This document shows, piece after piece, positions 1 to 10,761 of a stretch of DNA of 64,000 nt (position 1 is the stretch's first letter; each line of letters opens with the position of its first letter). The translations under genes were made by a program, and so were the position numbers. This DNA comes from Ypsolopha sequella (Eukaryota > Arthropoda > Insecta > Lepidoptera > Ypsolophidae), in assembly GCA_934047225.1 (NCBI GenBank), contig OW204005.1:16438396-16502395 (forward strand). The letters are read 5' to 3'. The notes beneath the pieces were generated by a model. The model was not told where the DNA came from, made no database searches, and saw only the letters and a list, made by a program, of their open reading frames with translations.

Positions 1-152
1 CCCATAGAAATTCAGTTCCACTCCCGTGTGAATCACTATGGGGAGTCGAAATTTCATTTTACGAATTTCACCAAAATTGTTATTGATCCATGATACTGTT
101 CACTTACCAAGCCACCAGTATGAATTTGGACGATGATCAAAAATTCACCTTG
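1..152. mobile_element. Palindromic MITE family D, right part (cut by window start)
   Basis: This is the right portion of a ~262-bp palindromic element found complete at 32909-33170 and 57476-57737. It ends in CACCTTG followed by TATA, matching the other copies, whose ends are CAAGGTGAC...GTCACCTTG flanked by TA. No coding capacity. The left part lies outside the window. A TA target suggests a Tc1/mariner-type mover; that is inference. Confidence 0.85.
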
Positions 153-270
153 TATATATGTCAAAAAAATTTAAAATTAAAATTAAATAAAAAAAATACA
201 ATTAAATATAAAACTGACTGATGTGTGGTGTGTATAAGAACATATAATAGCTGTATATGTGTATATGTAT

Positions 271-495
271 GAGCGGCGGTAACTCAGGGGTAGAACGCTG
301 GTCTCTCAACCTTGAGATCCAGGTTGGATCCCCGGTCGGTCATGCACCATTCAATTTTCGGAATTTAAGTGCATAGATAGTATTTGTTCTTACTTACCAC
401 ATGCTGGACGGTGAAGGAAAACATCTTGAGGAAACCTGCATGCGCCAAAAAGCGTGTATTTGTGCCCGAAGTCAACTTGGTCGGTTTTTTATCGC
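271..495 (+). mobile_element. tRNA-derived SINE, plus-strand copy
   Basis: The head resembles a tRNA gene with a Pol III box A (GGTAACTCAGGGGTAG) and a box-B-like segment (AGGTTGGATCCCCGG, 322-337). The tRNA-unrelated body contains a conserved stretch around GGTGAAGGAAAACATC (410-425) and ends near TGTGCCCGAAG. The same body is read in reverse at 3052-3275, 12780-12960 and 28270-28468. Box B has GGTTGGATCC instead of GGTTCGATCC, so this copy is probably inactive. Confidence 0.85.
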
Positions 496-554
496 TGTAT
501 GAGGCTATACAACTTAGTATTCGATATTGAAATTAATATCAATAAAATACCTCA

Positions 555-632
555 AACAGAAAGACAGACGGGCAACGAAATCCAATAAGAGTTCCGTTTT
601 CTTACATAATGAGGTACAGAACCCTAAAAATA
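555..632 (+). repeat. Fragment of the GGAACCCTAAAAA-ended lepidopteran repeat
   Basis: The segment AGACAGACGGGCAACG followed by GTTCCG and GTACAGAACCCTAAAAA resembles the 3' end of the repeat seen more fully at 16617-17540 and 55246-55955. Only the end is present here. Confidence 0.55.
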
Positions 633-742
633 TTGGACAAGTTTGTTTGTATTTCATGCATGTCACACACAAATGAATCCAATTCTACGAATTAATTTTG
701 CACTTTATTACGACTCCGCTACTTTCCGCCGATCGACATTAA

Positions 743-1209
743 GGCGATTACCATCGCCAAATTAGCAGCTCGATATTTGTCAGTACGAATATCAATAGAA
801 AAGACATTGAAATAACGTTCATATCAGCGCGCAATGCATAGTGGCTGTTACGACGCTCGCTGCGTCCTTGAAAGGGCGAAATAGGAGAAAATTATACTTT
901 CCACTTGGACGTGATTACTCAATTGAATAATCTTATGTTATGTTTATAGCTTTAAAGTTTATCTATTTATCAAAGCATAGATGAATTCAATCGGCCAAGC
1001 CACTCAGGAGCAGTAGGAAATTTGAGGTCAAAAAACACCATTCAGTAAAAAAAATAACTCATGTAGAAGTTTTGGTGGTATGAAAAAGAAAAATGTTGCA
1101 TATGTTGTCTAAGAGTTGATTATTCATAATACATTTTTTCATTATTTTTGTTTTGGCCACAAACGAGGAGTAGGCTTTAGAAAGTACCCATTTGGCAATA
1201 GTAAGGCCC
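743..1209 (+). mobile_element. TTAA-flanked MITE family A, copy 1
   Basis: Bounded by TTAA at 739-742 and 1210-1213. The ends are imperfect inverted repeats: GGCGATTACCATCGCCAAAT on the left and, reversed, GGGCCTTACTATTGCCAAAT on the right. Other copies are 10762-11228, 20907-21378, 46963-47396 (start damaged) and 63334-63798. No coding capacity. TTAA targets are typical of piggyBac and some Sola elements; the mover is not identified. Confidence 0.85.
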
Positions 1210-1435
1210 TTAATGTATCAAAGCAAAATTTGTTATCTATTCCTGGTAACATGTTATTTCATAATAAACGTGCATGTTATCAGCGAAACAGCTGCCTGGA
1301 TGTCTGATAAAACAACTATAAATGTACCGACAAATAACCATGTAACTAGAGCCAATAGAACATGTAAATTACGACTTGTAATAAAACGATGGTCAAAACT
1401 TCCTGTTTAGTTTCCACTTACATTTGTACATTGAT

Positions 1436-1529
1436 TCGGTGTAACACGTTTTATCTTATATGATACAGAAAGAAAAAGACAGAACGCTTAAATTAATTTA
1501 AGTTAAACAGTGTTACACCGAATTGACAC
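1436..1529. mobile_element. Short palindromic element (~94 bp)
   Basis: Inverted repeats TTCGGTGTAACAC and GTGTTACACCGAA flank an AT-rich centre. This fits a very small MITE. I see no second copy in the window. Confidence 0.5.
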
Positions 1530-1683
1530 TATTATGTAGCAAAAGTAAAAAAACACTAGCAAGTAAACGTAAGTAAATGCTGCAATAAGGGAACTTTGCG
1601 TGATAGCCAAATTCATACTGGAGACTCGGTAAGTGGTCAGGAAAAAGGTTCAATGAGCGTACGTTGAAAACGCAAAATAAAAA

Positions 1684-2240
1684 TTTGACTTCCTATAGTA
1701 ATTTAAAGCCACCCAAGTTAAATTAGAAGCTTTCGAAATGTGGTTGTTTAGAAGAATGCTTAAAATATCCTGGAGGGACCGTGTTACCAATGAAGAAGTC
1801 CTTAGAAGAATGACCAGAAAGCGAGAGCTGCTCACTACAATCAAAAGAAGAAAACTAGCATATCTGGGACATGTTTATAGACACAACAAATACAATTTAA
1901 TAAAAGTCATTATAGAAGGAAAAATAGAGGGGAACGAGGAAGAGGCAGAAGAAGGACAAAGTGGACTGACAACATAAAGACCTGGACTAATAATAAGGAA
2001 GCGACGGAGATCTGCAGACTAGCTAAAGATCGGAAAAAGTTTAGAGAGATGGTAGCCGACGCCCGTTAGGGCATGGTACACGGAGAAGAATAAGTAATTT
2101 AAATGGATAGATGACATCAAAGAGTGGACTGGACTAAAAAGCTTTAGAGACTTGAAGGATACAGCAATGGATCGCAAGCAATTTAGCCTACTGACCTCCA
2201 AACTTCATTTTGAAGGTGGCACCCAATGATGATGATACTA
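1684..2240 (+). pseudogene. RTE-type LINE ORF2 C-terminal remnants, two ends in tandem
   Basis: From 1738 the frame reads MWLFRRMLKISWRDRVTNEE, then EVLRRMTRKRELL and IKRRKLAYLGHVYR. This is the C-terminal region typical of RTE-like endonuclease/reverse transcriptase proteins. After a frame change near 1935 it continues with RRTKWTDNIKTWT and CRLAKDRKKFREMVADAR, then a stop near 2068. A second, shorter C-terminus follows (WIDDIKEWTGL...DRKQF...LHFEGGTQ) and ends in a short ATGATGATGAT tail at 2226-2237, the usual simple-repeat tail of such elements. No RT catalytic domain is present, so both are 5'-truncated dead copies. Confidence 0.75.
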
Positions 2241-2495
2241 ATTCACTCGGGATTGTTGTTATACAAGTATAGGGCGGGCACCAATAAAAAAAGATGTTTT
2301 TCAAAAAGGCCTTTGGCCTGTTTGATCAGTGAATGTTGGCAGTCAGCTTATGATCTTGTCTTGTGCGAGGCGAAACAGGTCGGCGGCACTCGCAATTCCT
2401 GCCCATTCTCAGATGTTACATCACTAACGTAGACAGGACTTCTTTCTGCCACCCGGTTTTTATTTTCCAGCTGGAATATTCCTAATTATTATTAT
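2241..2495. other. No recognised feature
   Basis: Moderately GC-balanced sequence with small frames only. I recognise nothing. Confidence 0.5.
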
Positions 2496-2746
2496 ACAGA
2501 GTGTTAACATGATGTTCCGGAAACTGGCGATACTATTCGTCCACGCGAACAACTTTTACTATGGAACCAAACCTAAAATCGCGAAAAAAAATCTGCTGTT
2601 CCCTAGAAAACTTACATACCTACTCTACCAAAATGTGTGAAATAACTCGCATTTTTTTCACGATTTTTCGATTTTTATCCTCGAAATGTTGTTCGACTGT
2701 ACGAGTACTATCGCCACTTTTCGGCTTCCGCAATCTTAACACCCTA
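2496..2746. mobile_element. MITE family I (CAGGGTGTTA ends), copy 1
   Basis: Starts TA-CAGAGTGTTAACATG and ends CTTAACACCCTATA, with nearby inverted GGAAACTGGCGA and CGCCACTTTTCGGCTTCC. A related element lies at 28959-29158 and a fragment at 22612-22690. TA flanks suggest a Tc1/mariner-type MITE. Confidence 0.7.
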
Positions 2747-2753
2747 TAAATCA

Positions 2754-2812
2754 TTGCGGTATAGAATCGCTGAAGAAAAGTAAATCTGGATGAGAGGAGC
2801 TCTCAACCGGGA
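2754..2812. repeat. Dispersed repeat fragment shared with 60822-60880
   Basis: GCGGTATAGAATCGCTGAAG and AAAAGTAAATCTGGATG recur, with changes, at 60833-60858 just before the plus-strand mariner. Identity unknown. Confidence 0.4.
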
Positions 2813-3051
2813 TTAGAATTCCATCCTCTCATAAAAGATTTTCCAACAACGCTAAAGCAGATCATTTTGGATTTTTTAACAAAAAATTTCTATAAACTAT
2901 ATAACTATAAAAATAACGAATTCGCATATTTAAACTTTCATCCCCTATTTTACCCCCTTCAGGGTTGAATTTCAAAAAGCCCTGAGTTTATTATGACGCA
3001 GGTTGACGATCAAATCAGGTTTTTGATCAGAAACCTTGGCTTTTGATCAAA

Positions 3052-3275
3052 AACCGGAAGACAAAATTCTACTTCGGGCACAAATACACTCTTTTTAGGG
3101 CATGCAGGTTTCCTAACGATGTTTTCCTTCACCGTTCAGCAAGTGGTAAGTAAGAACGAATACTTCGCACGTATACGTAAATTTCGAAAAACTCATTGGT
3201 GCATGCCCGGCCGGGGATCGAACCTGGATCTCAAGATTGAGAGGCCAGCGTTCTACACCTGAGCTACCGCCGATC
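3052..3275 (-). mobile_element. tRNA-derived SINE, minus-strand copy
   Basis: Reverse complement of the SINE at 271-495. The tRNA-like head is at the high-coordinate end: TCTCAAGATTGAGAGGCCAG, then TTCTACACCTGAGCTACCGC. GATCGAACCTGGAT (3215-3230) restores the canonical box B absent from copy 1. The body has GGCACAAATACAC-like and GTTTTCCTTCACCGTTCAGC segments. Confidence 0.85.
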
Positions 3276-3386
3276 CTAAATTCCCTTCTAGATGTCTACC
3301 CCATACAAGGAATTTATAGTCAACATTTCATGATCCTAGGTCCCTTAAAAGTCACCCTATACATATGCCTATAGTTAGGACTACGA

Positions 3387-3686
3387 CAGGGTTTCTCAAA
3401 GTGGGGTACGCGAACCCCCAGGGGTTCCCCAGTTGGTCGGAGGGGGTTCGTGACAAGATTTACGTTATGGCGGCTGACTGGCTAGCTAGCGCGGGGAACA
3501 CGAAAATTGAGCAAAATTGCTGCGAAAATAGACTCAATTTGCGACAAGAAACGAACATTACTTTGTGACTGTATTATCTTTTATATTTAAATAAAAATAC
3601 TCTAAGGCAAGTTTGTGTTAAAGGGGTTCGCAGTCGACTGCGAAACTTTATAGGAGTACGTGGGGCTATAAGTTTGAGAAACCTTG
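3387..3686. mobile_element. hAT-type MITE with 8-bp target duplication
   Basis: Ends CAGGGTTTCTCAAAGTGGGG and (reversed) CAAGGTTTCTCAAACTTATA. Flanking 8-mers are GACTACGA (3379-3386) and GACTAGGA (3687-3694), one mismatch. The 8-bp duplication plus CA...TG ends is the hAT hallmark. The 67-residue frame inside is a chance frame. Compare the related layout at 62260-62559. Confidence 0.85.
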
Positions 3687-3841
3687 GACTAGGAGATAGA
3701 TGTTATTACAGAAAACCTCTGTACCGTAAGACCATCTAAAGCTCGGTACTCCGAAGAAGTAGGGAGCTTTATCTCCGTTAAAAGACACAGTGTGACCATT
3801 ATCCTAATGTTTATGTTCCTCCTGAACGAGGAAGAAGCATA

Positions 3842-4510
3842 CAGTGTTGCCAGATACACTGTAATTGCAGTAGATCTACTGTACACTGTATGGGGACACT
3901 GTAATTTTCTAACGCCAAAAGTTAGAGGAAATTAACCAAATATGGAATATCATTTTGATTTTTTGTTTAAAAAAATAAAAATATTAAAGACGTTTATTAG
4001 TAATTATAATCAGTCACACATTTTTTCTTGACTTAGTATTCGTTTTTTGTTTTTAATATTACGAATTTTATTTAAAAAAATCAAATTATCGACATAGTAT
4101 CTATTTATGGAATAGCTACCCAAATATGTAATATTAGAAAAATACACGTGATTCGCATTTAGAAAAAAACAAAAAGTAAGGAAATTTTGGCAATAAATAG
4201 TGAGGAACTTCATCTTCTTACAAAAATCACAAATTCAAGTGGCAAACTCTGGACCTGCACAGACATTATGAACCCAGAAAGAAGACAATAAACTTTTGAC
4301 CCATATTTTTCCTTGAGTATCTTGAGAAAACAAAAACGCCTGCCATAGCTACACCGCGCACCTGATTGGTCAGACAAAATAAGTGCGACACTAAAGTGAG
4401 TGAATTGCAAAAAATATGGAAATGAATGGATTCTACTGAAATTTGACTCCAAACACTGTAATTTTGAGCCCTCAACACTGTTATGTCAGTTTCCTCATCT
4501 GGCAACACTG
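3842..4510. mobile_element. Probable hAT-type non-autonomous element
   Basis: Begins CAGTGTTGCCAGATACACTG and ends with the inverse of CAGTGTTGCCAGATGAGG. The flanking 8-mers (GAAGCATA and GCGCATCT) do not match well, so the target duplication is not confirmed. The interior is very AT-rich with no credible protein. Confidence 0.65.
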
Positions 4511-4784
4511 GCGCATCTGCTTCGCGGGAGTAATCTGCGCGGTCGCACACTCGTAAGTTTGTTTTGTAATGACTTGACGTTTTGTCCTTGAGTGATATCA
4601 TACATTACTTTCGTTGTTTTTTTATAGATTACATACAGTTATTAAACGGCTCGCCGATCGGCGCGGCGGTTGCACCCTTTTTGCAAAAATATTTTTCTTT
4701 ATTTTTGCCCCTATACTTGTTCAAGAACAATCCCGCGCCAATTAGAATAGAAAGCCTGAATTTTATTTTGCATTTTTCATCGAA

Positions 4785-4868
4785 AGGTTTATTGAACCTT
4801 GATCCTGACCACTTACCGAGTCTCCACTATTAATTTAGCTACATCATGCAAAGTCACCTTATCTGTAT
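4785..4868. repeat. Degenerate right arm of MITE family D
   Basis: CCTTGATCCTGACCACTTACC followed by CTCCACTATTAATTT and AAAGTCACCTTAT matches the right arm of family D with many changes. An old, truncated copy. Confidence 0.5.
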
Positions 4869-5151
4869 ATTGATAGGCAGACCAGGGGGGTTATTCTGGA
4901 GAAACAGTCGAAGCAAAATTTCTAAAACAGATAAAACAGGTTTTTACGGTCTTTCAGCTATGTTTAAACTCAATGATCATTTTCCATAGAAAATTACATT
5001 CTGATCAGAAAACTTATGACGACATTATTTACCAATATGTCACCATGCATTTCAGTCCAATTACAAAGTACCATTTATTATAAGTCTGGTAGGTCCAATC
5101 CCAAGCGTCCTGACAGGGCTGGATGCAGGTATCTATTTCTGCGCCCACAGC

Positions 5152-5487
5152 TAGTGTTACCAGATCCCGTAATGTAATCCAGTTCCTGACAAAATCTCTG
5201 ACAACTCAGTAAATTTCTAATTTTTTTTAATCAATGTTTTATGCGAATTCGGAGGCGTGTCGATTACCAAAAGTAAAAAAAAAAAACTCCACAAACTCCA
5301 TAATTTAACCCTCATTATTCTCATTTTTGCTATAACAATACGTCGAAGTCAAGATCGTGACTCAGATCCATCTTACGAATTAAATAATTTATTCTTTCTT
5401 TAAACCTGACAATTTTTTTCACTGATTTCCTGACCGCAGCCAAAATTCCTGACATGTCAGGAAAATTCTTCTCGTATGGTAACCCTA
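5152..5487. mobile_element. hAT-type MITE with 8-bp target duplication
   Basis: Ends TAGTGTTACCAGATCCCG and, reversed, TAGGGTTACCATACGAG. Flanks are CCCACAGC (5144-5151) and CCCACAAC (5488-5495), one mismatch. Repeated CCTGAC words lie near both ends and may be subterminal transposase sites. Confidence 0.8.
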
Positions 5488-5699
5488 CCCACAACGAGGG
5501 TGTCGCCGCATAACCAATAAATTGACGACATTTATAGCGACTATAAATACACCACGGAAGCCCGATGGCGGAGGACTGCGGCACCAGAAATATGAGGATC
5601 AGCTCTGGAGGCGATTGCAGATGTGGTTTGTGGAAATGAGGCACTTGATTTCTCTTTAATGGGACTGTGCTTCCATTGCGGTGTTGTGTATGCAAATGT

Positions 5700-5835
5700 G
5701 TGAATAAAATAATATTTTCCTTATTATATTCTATTGCAATAATATTTTAATATTTTAACTACGATTATGTGTTGATTTTATTGAAAATGTTTAGGTTAAA
5801 GTAAATAGTAAGTTAATTAAGTATGTTTTTCTTTT
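5700..5835. other. AT-rich, nothing recognised
   Basis: Low-complexity AT-rich DNA before a LINE tail. No gene seen. Confidence 0.5.
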
Positions 5836-5839
5836 TTAA

Positions 5840-5990
5840 TGGTGGTGGCAGAATAAAAGCGCTTCTACTTAATGCCTTTGGTATAGGAACATATGCTGAG
5901 TCACCGTCCTTTTTAACTGTGTCATACAACTTTAACTACTTTGTCTATAATGCATAATGGTGTGTTAAATAAATGTCTTATTATTTAATT
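5840..5990 (+). mobile_element. LINE 3'-UTR remnant
   Basis: GGCAGAATAAAAGCGC followed by ATGCTGAGTCACCGTCCTTT and an AATAAA-like end resembles, loosely, the LINE 3' tails at 6645-6895, 22370-22525, 44090-44300 and 51005-51180. The coding part has been lost by 5' truncation. Confidence 0.5.
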
Positions 5991-6640
5991 TTATTTATTT
6001 AAAGTTACCTGTAGATCCTATATAAATAATTTTAATTCCGCTTTATATTATAGCTCAAGAAATATACAACTTAAAGCAAAGCTTCGGTGTCTGTCCTCGG
6101 CGATTGGACTAAACATAAGACATACAATATTTTGTGCAACTGTGACATAATGTGAGACATTGAGACACGAGTGCTTGTTTACGAAACGAACGAAATGAAT
6201 ATCGTAATAGATTTGCACGAGTGTCCCAATGTCTAATTATATCCAGTTGCACACAATACTTTAAGTTTAAACAATTGTATGAAAAATGAGAAAAATAACA
6301 CTCGTCATGATACTGTCGTGATACTCGTCATGATGGAATTAGTATGTAGATGCCTGAGATCAGGCAAAATTTTACTATTGACTACGCCACACATCTTTAT
6401 TATTATATTTTTATCTCTTGGGGATGTCTGCGTGTCGCAGATGAAACACACCGTCCAATTTTATGTTCCTAGGTTCAATTAGCTGGCCCGGGCATTGATA
6501 GACCAGTCAGTCAGGATATTCTCTTATTTAATACATGTAGCCAAAATTGTTATACTTACTCATATACAAATTACACAACCATTATACTCACATACACATT
6601 TACACATTAAATAAACAATAATTGTCCACTCTCGATGGAA
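5991..6640. other. Unassigned AT-rich DNA
   Basis: Contains a local repeated word (ATACTCGTCATGATGG near 6300-6335 with a preceding similar ACTCGTCATGATAC). No gene or element recognised. Confidence 0.4.
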
Positions 6641-6644
6641 TTCG

Positions 6645-6895
6645 TGCGGCTCTCTGCAGGTGACGACAGAATAACAGCGTCGCAGATTTCGGTTTGCGGC
6701 ATTATGCTGAGTCGGAGCCTTTTTCTCTTTGCCGCGACACTCATACCACTAGGATAAATTTAAGTTACTTTCTTTTTGTGTTTTAACTTTATTTAATTTT
6801 TGTTTTCTTTTATTTAAGTTCTACTTTGTTTTTTGTATGTATGTGTCGTGTTTTTGGGAAATAAATGTTATATCTATCTATCAATAATAAGCGAG
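6645..6895 (+). mobile_element. LINE 3'-UTR remnant with simple tail
   Basis: Contains GACAGAATAACAGCGTCGC, TATGCTGAGTCGGAGCCTTT and a polyadenylation-like AAATAAATG followed by (ATCT)n. This is the same 3'-UTR organisation as at 22370-22525. No ORF remains. Confidence 0.6.
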
Positions 6896-7230
6896 AAGAG
6901 TAAGGGTGCGTGGCTTAATAAATTAAGATAAACCGTTATTATTTGTGATTGGTTCTCTATCGGTGTTACAATTAATTTGGCCAATCACAGCGCAGAATTG
7001 CGGTGTAATAAATAATGCGGTCAAACAATGTAGGTACTTATAAAACAGCTTTTAATGTGGTAATTACCTTATTGCAGTATGGGAGTAGAGAATAATCATT
7101 TGTTAGCAGCAAAGTCATACAAAAATACTAAGGCATGAAACAAAATATGTAGGCAAAATACATAACAAAAAGATGAATACAGAAAAAGGAAATATATTTA
7201 AACATTATTTGAAATTGTAGATACATTTGG
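6896..7230. other. Unassigned AT-rich DNA
   Basis: No gene or repeat boundary recognised. Confidence 0.4.
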
Positions 7231-7234
7231 AGCT

Positions 7235-7300
7235 TGTCCCTCTCGCACCGAGGGTTTTTTCGCATATGGAGTAACGGGACGCTAAAACTTTTACATATCG
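7235..7300. repeat. Fragment of a TTAA-type MITE end
   Basis: GTCCCTCTCGCACCGAGGG, then TTTTTTCGCATATGGAGTAA, matches the reverse of the segment at 46530-46575. Probably a decayed B-like MITE end. Confidence 0.5.
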
Positions 7301-7354
7301 CTTTAAGCGACTATAAATCCATCCCGTATAAATTTGAAATACTCGTCAAGCAGC

Positions 7355-7714
7355 CAGGGTTGGATTTTGTAGTATAATTTATACTATTTGTACCATATTT
7401 TCATGACATGTAGTATGTAGTATAGTAATGGAACTATACTACGTAAAAATACCATAATTTTATCTTCAGGCCGACCGACTTACTTTATTGGTTGAAACGT
7501 TTTGCTTTTTAACATTTACTCTACAATATAGGGAATTTCTGTGCGTTATGAAAATTTTTCATAATTTTTAAAAAAAATTCACTAACAAATAGGCTATTTT
7601 ATTTCAATTCAAAACAAAAATCGACGAAAAACGAAACGTAGTATAATTTAAGCCAAGTGGTATATTTTTAATTCCCATAGACAATAATTTTCCTAGGGTC
7701 TGAATCCAACCCTG
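7355..7714. mobile_element. hAT-type MITE with 8-bp target duplication
   Basis: Ends CAGGGTTGGATTTTGTAG and, reversed, CAGGGTTGGATTCAGACC. Flanks CAAGCAGC (7347-7354) and CCAGCAGC (7715-7722) differ at one base. The interior has repeated TAGTATA words. Non-coding. Confidence 0.8.
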
Positions 7715-7935
7715 CCAGCAGCCCTCCTCTCCAGTCTCGCTCCTCCTAGACGCAGCACCACTCGCATCGCCTGCAGCACACACTCGTTCACTCTCGACAC
7801 AACTCGTTATTTATTCAGTGCACGTCTCCCAGTTCGTTCACATCGAGCGACAAACATCTGTCTTTTAGGTACGAGTTTATAGATGCCACTGATTGTTGAC
7901 GACAGTTTTGGAGGTTCCGATAACAAACGCAAGTA

Positions 7936-9063
7936 CAGTGCGACATAAAAGAGTAGAAAATAAATGAGGGCGCCACCATCTTCTATATGGCCACACAGCT
8001 AGTAAGACTAATTAATTTTGATACTTCAATATTTTTTTTACTACTCAAGTTGCTTTTTCATTTAACAAGTTTCATAATGTATCACTTGGAAGGTTTAGGC
8101 ATAACACTTATAACGAGAAATGAAATAGGATCTTTGTTTAAGGTAAACTTTATTTAGAATAAAGCACTATCCTAATGAACTAAAATCTAAATATTCAACA
8201 CCGTCAAATTGAGATGTGCTTACACTCGGTTCTGCACTAGATTCTTCACTGCTTTCTGTATCAAACTCATCATCACTGCTATCTACACCAACCTGTATGA
8301 CTAATTCGTTAAGTTCGGCTTATAGTTTACCAATTGTAGGCACTTCTTTTTTAACTGTATAAAAAATATATCTTCTGCCTTATGGCACAAATGTCGAAAT
8401 CATCCAGTACATTTGAAAAGCGACCTTTTCTATGTTTTACAGGTGTCGAAAATTTCCCCCCATCGGTGGACCCTTGCTGCACTATCCTGCATACTGTACT
8501 TTCCGACACACCTGAAACAGATATAAATAACAGTCATATTCAATTTAACTTATCATCATCCTTTCCTAAAGCAAGTATCAAAATTAACGTCGACCCGATC
8601 ACGCTATATAAAAATATTTTTGTAACCATAACATAACCTTGAAATTGTAAAGATAACAATCGCAATAATCAATATTTTGGAGTTATTTTGTAAGGAATGT
8701 TGTTTTCTTTCCGTGTAACTAGATTAAAATATCGTTTTGTACAACTTTTAACAGATTCTTACCAGTTAAGTCAGCTGTCCGTTTGTAAATATCGTCGATT
8801 GGAGATAGCAACTCTCCGGCTTAAAATTCAGCCAAACATCGCATCAATACTTAATAAATTACGTCACGAACACCACCGCGTATGACCTTGTTCATTTTAA
8901 CTTGCTGTTTTAGCCAAAATTTACACAGAAAAGCCTAAAATTGTGAAGTAAACAGACACCGGTTACTAGTTTTGACAGCTCGACTACTCACCTCTAGTGT
9001 TGCCAGGACACGGAAACACTTTAGTTCCGAAATAATTAATTTCTACTCTTTTATGTCGCACTG
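7936..9063 (-). mobile_element. Tc1/mariner-group element, internally deleted, ~25-bp perfect TIRs
   Basis: Both ends read CAGTGCGACATAAAAGAGTA inward, flanked by TA (7934-7935 and 9064-9065). The element is 1128 bp and carries a minus-strand gene remnant ending near 8172. The ends are almost perfectly matched, so mobilisation in trans may have been recent. The middle of a full transposase gene is missing. Confidence 0.85.
8172..8525 (-). pseudogene. Transposase remnant: HTH-like N-terminal part joined to acidic C-terminal tail
   Basis: Reading the minus strand, a splice-acceptor-like TCTGTTTCAG near 8517 is followed by VSESTVCRIVQQ, GGKFSTPVKHRK and VLDDFDICAIRQKIYF. This pattern resembles, from memory, the helix-turn-helix region of a common insect Tc1/mariner-group transposase. 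A frame change near 8355 leads to KKEVPTIGKL, a stop codon, then AELNELVIQVGVDSSDDEF and a Ser/Glu-rich tail ending DFSSLG before a TAG at ~8172. An AATAAA follows near 8155. The DDE catalytic segment that should lie between these parts is absent. At best the original product would bind DNA without cutting it. Confidence 0.6.
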
Positions 9064-9222
9064 TACAAAGGAAAAGAAAAAAAAAATGTTTCTAGCGTAA
9101 AAATGTTGAAAGTTAATCTGAAATTTCTGATAAGTTTGTACGTTACAAGGAAACTTAAACTAGAAATTTGTATTTGATTGTATTTGTAAAAGTGAGACTT
9201 AGATACATTTTGAGAATTCATA

Positions 9223-10357
9223 CACGAGGGGCGTTCATTATAGAGTGAAAATGAGGTACAAAATCTTTGGAAACAAAAAAGTTAATACTGGCTGGTAAAG
9301 CTATAATAGCTGTAATATTGATTCAATTTAAAAAAAAAATTTTTTTTTTTAAATCGAAGTATTTTTTGCTGTCTTTCGTAGGGTGTTGTCGAAAATGGAA
9401 AAAATTTGGTAAAAAAAGGTAAGATTTAATCAAGACTTACAGTATACTTTAGGAGCAAATGCTTTACCGTATTCTACAGTTGCACGTAAGTGCGCCGAAT
9501 TTAAACGTGGTAGAACATCCACCAAAGATAACCCTCGCTCAGGTCGCCTTACAACGGTAGTAACCGAAGAAAAGGTTAAAAAGTCGAAAAAATAAAGCCG
9601 AAGAAATTAAGATTTCAACTGGTGGTCCCCAGAAAAAATAAACCAGACTGAACATTTCTCGAGCTTTTTTGGAACTATTACAACAAGACCCTGATCGTTT
9701 TTTTGGCTCCATTTACAACCATGGATGAAACGTGGCTTCACCATTACGATCCAGAAACGAAATTACAGTCTATAACTTGGAAAAGACCATCGTCTCCAAC
9801 ACCTAAGAAATGTAAGGCGAGTCCTCTCGCCGGAAATATCATGGCCCCTCTCTTCTCCAGGATAGTAAAGGGGAGCTCATGATAGAATATCTCGACCATG
9901 GTGCTACTATTACGGGCTTATTGTATGCAGAAAAAATTAAAAAATTGCGTATTACGAGAAACGGCGAGGCAAACTAGCTAAAATTATTTTGTTACATCAA
10001 GTTAATGCCCCGGCTCACAGGTCCGCCGTTCTTATGGCTGTTATTTGATATGCTGGATTCGAAATACTTAAGCATCCTCCACATTCACCGGAGCTTGCCC
10101 CTAGTGATTTATATCTATTTCCAAGGTTGAAGGAGTATCTGCGGACAGAGATTCGAAAATAATCAAGCATTAGTCGCTGCAGTACAGGAATTTATAGGTG
10201 TTTAGGACGAAGAGTTTTTTAACAAAGGAATTTAAGCTAGAAAAAAGATATCCCAAGTGTATTATGATAAAAGGCGACTATATCAAAAAATAAAAAAACA
10301 TTTATTAAAAAGTTACCGGCAACATACTCAATCTCACTTTTTATTGAACGCCCTTCG
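9223..10357 (+). pseudogene. Dead mariner element with decayed DD34D transposase
   Basis: TIRs are CACGAGGGGCGTTCATTATA and, reversed, CGAAGGGCGTTCAATAAAAA; TA duplications sit at 9221-9222 and 10358-10359. The coding region is broken by several frameshifts and stops but shows MDETWLHHYDPETKLQS (from 9721; first Asp), then LHQVNAPAHRSA (from ~9992) where the second catalytic Asp is Val (GTT at 10001-10003), then HSPELAPSDLYLFP. The spacing from that Val to the third Asp is 34 residues, as in mariner. The element cannot encode an active enzyme. I see no close second copy in the window. Confidence 0.85.
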
Positions 10358-10623
10358 TATTAACTACATTGAGACAAACCGCAAGCGTTTTTCGTACGCC
10401 GCCCGCAAGTATAATATATATGTGTAGCTACATACATAACCTACATACGATACTTGATAGGCTTTTATAATAAGACAAAAAAAGAAGTAGCACAATCATA
10501 GCACATAGAGATACGCGTGAGTATAATATGTATGTAAAAGTTAGAAGTTGCCGAAATGACTTCATTCTATTTTTACCGATTATTAACCCAGGTACGAAAG
10601 CGACAATATAAAATGCTATAACC

Positions 10624-10757
10624 ATCAATCAATTCTTCTCGGCCGTTTTCGGTCACAGCGACTGTCACTGCTGAGAGCGGCGCTGGTGCGACCACATTCA
10701 CTGCACGTCAGCACCCCTCCAACTATATTATAATTGATGGCCACTGGTGGTCGGGCC
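10624..10757 (-). pseudogene. LINE ORF2 C-terminus, zinc-finger tail (distal part)
   Basis: On the minus strand the frame reads ARPPVAINYNIVGGVLTCSE, then CGRTSAALSSDSRCD and RKRPRRID before a stop at ~10624. A terminal Cys-rich finger after the RT domain is usual in several LINE clades. This part is separated from the preceding residues (11233-11440) by the MITE-A insertion at 10762-11228. Joining across the TTAA keeps the frame, so the insertion interrupted one continuous ORF. Confidence 0.65.
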
Positions 10758-10761
10758 TTAA

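Noticed and set aside
3842..4510. 8-bp target duplication at the CAGTGTTGCCAGAT element
   Set aside because: Flanking 8-mers do not match adequately, so only the inverted ends are claimed.
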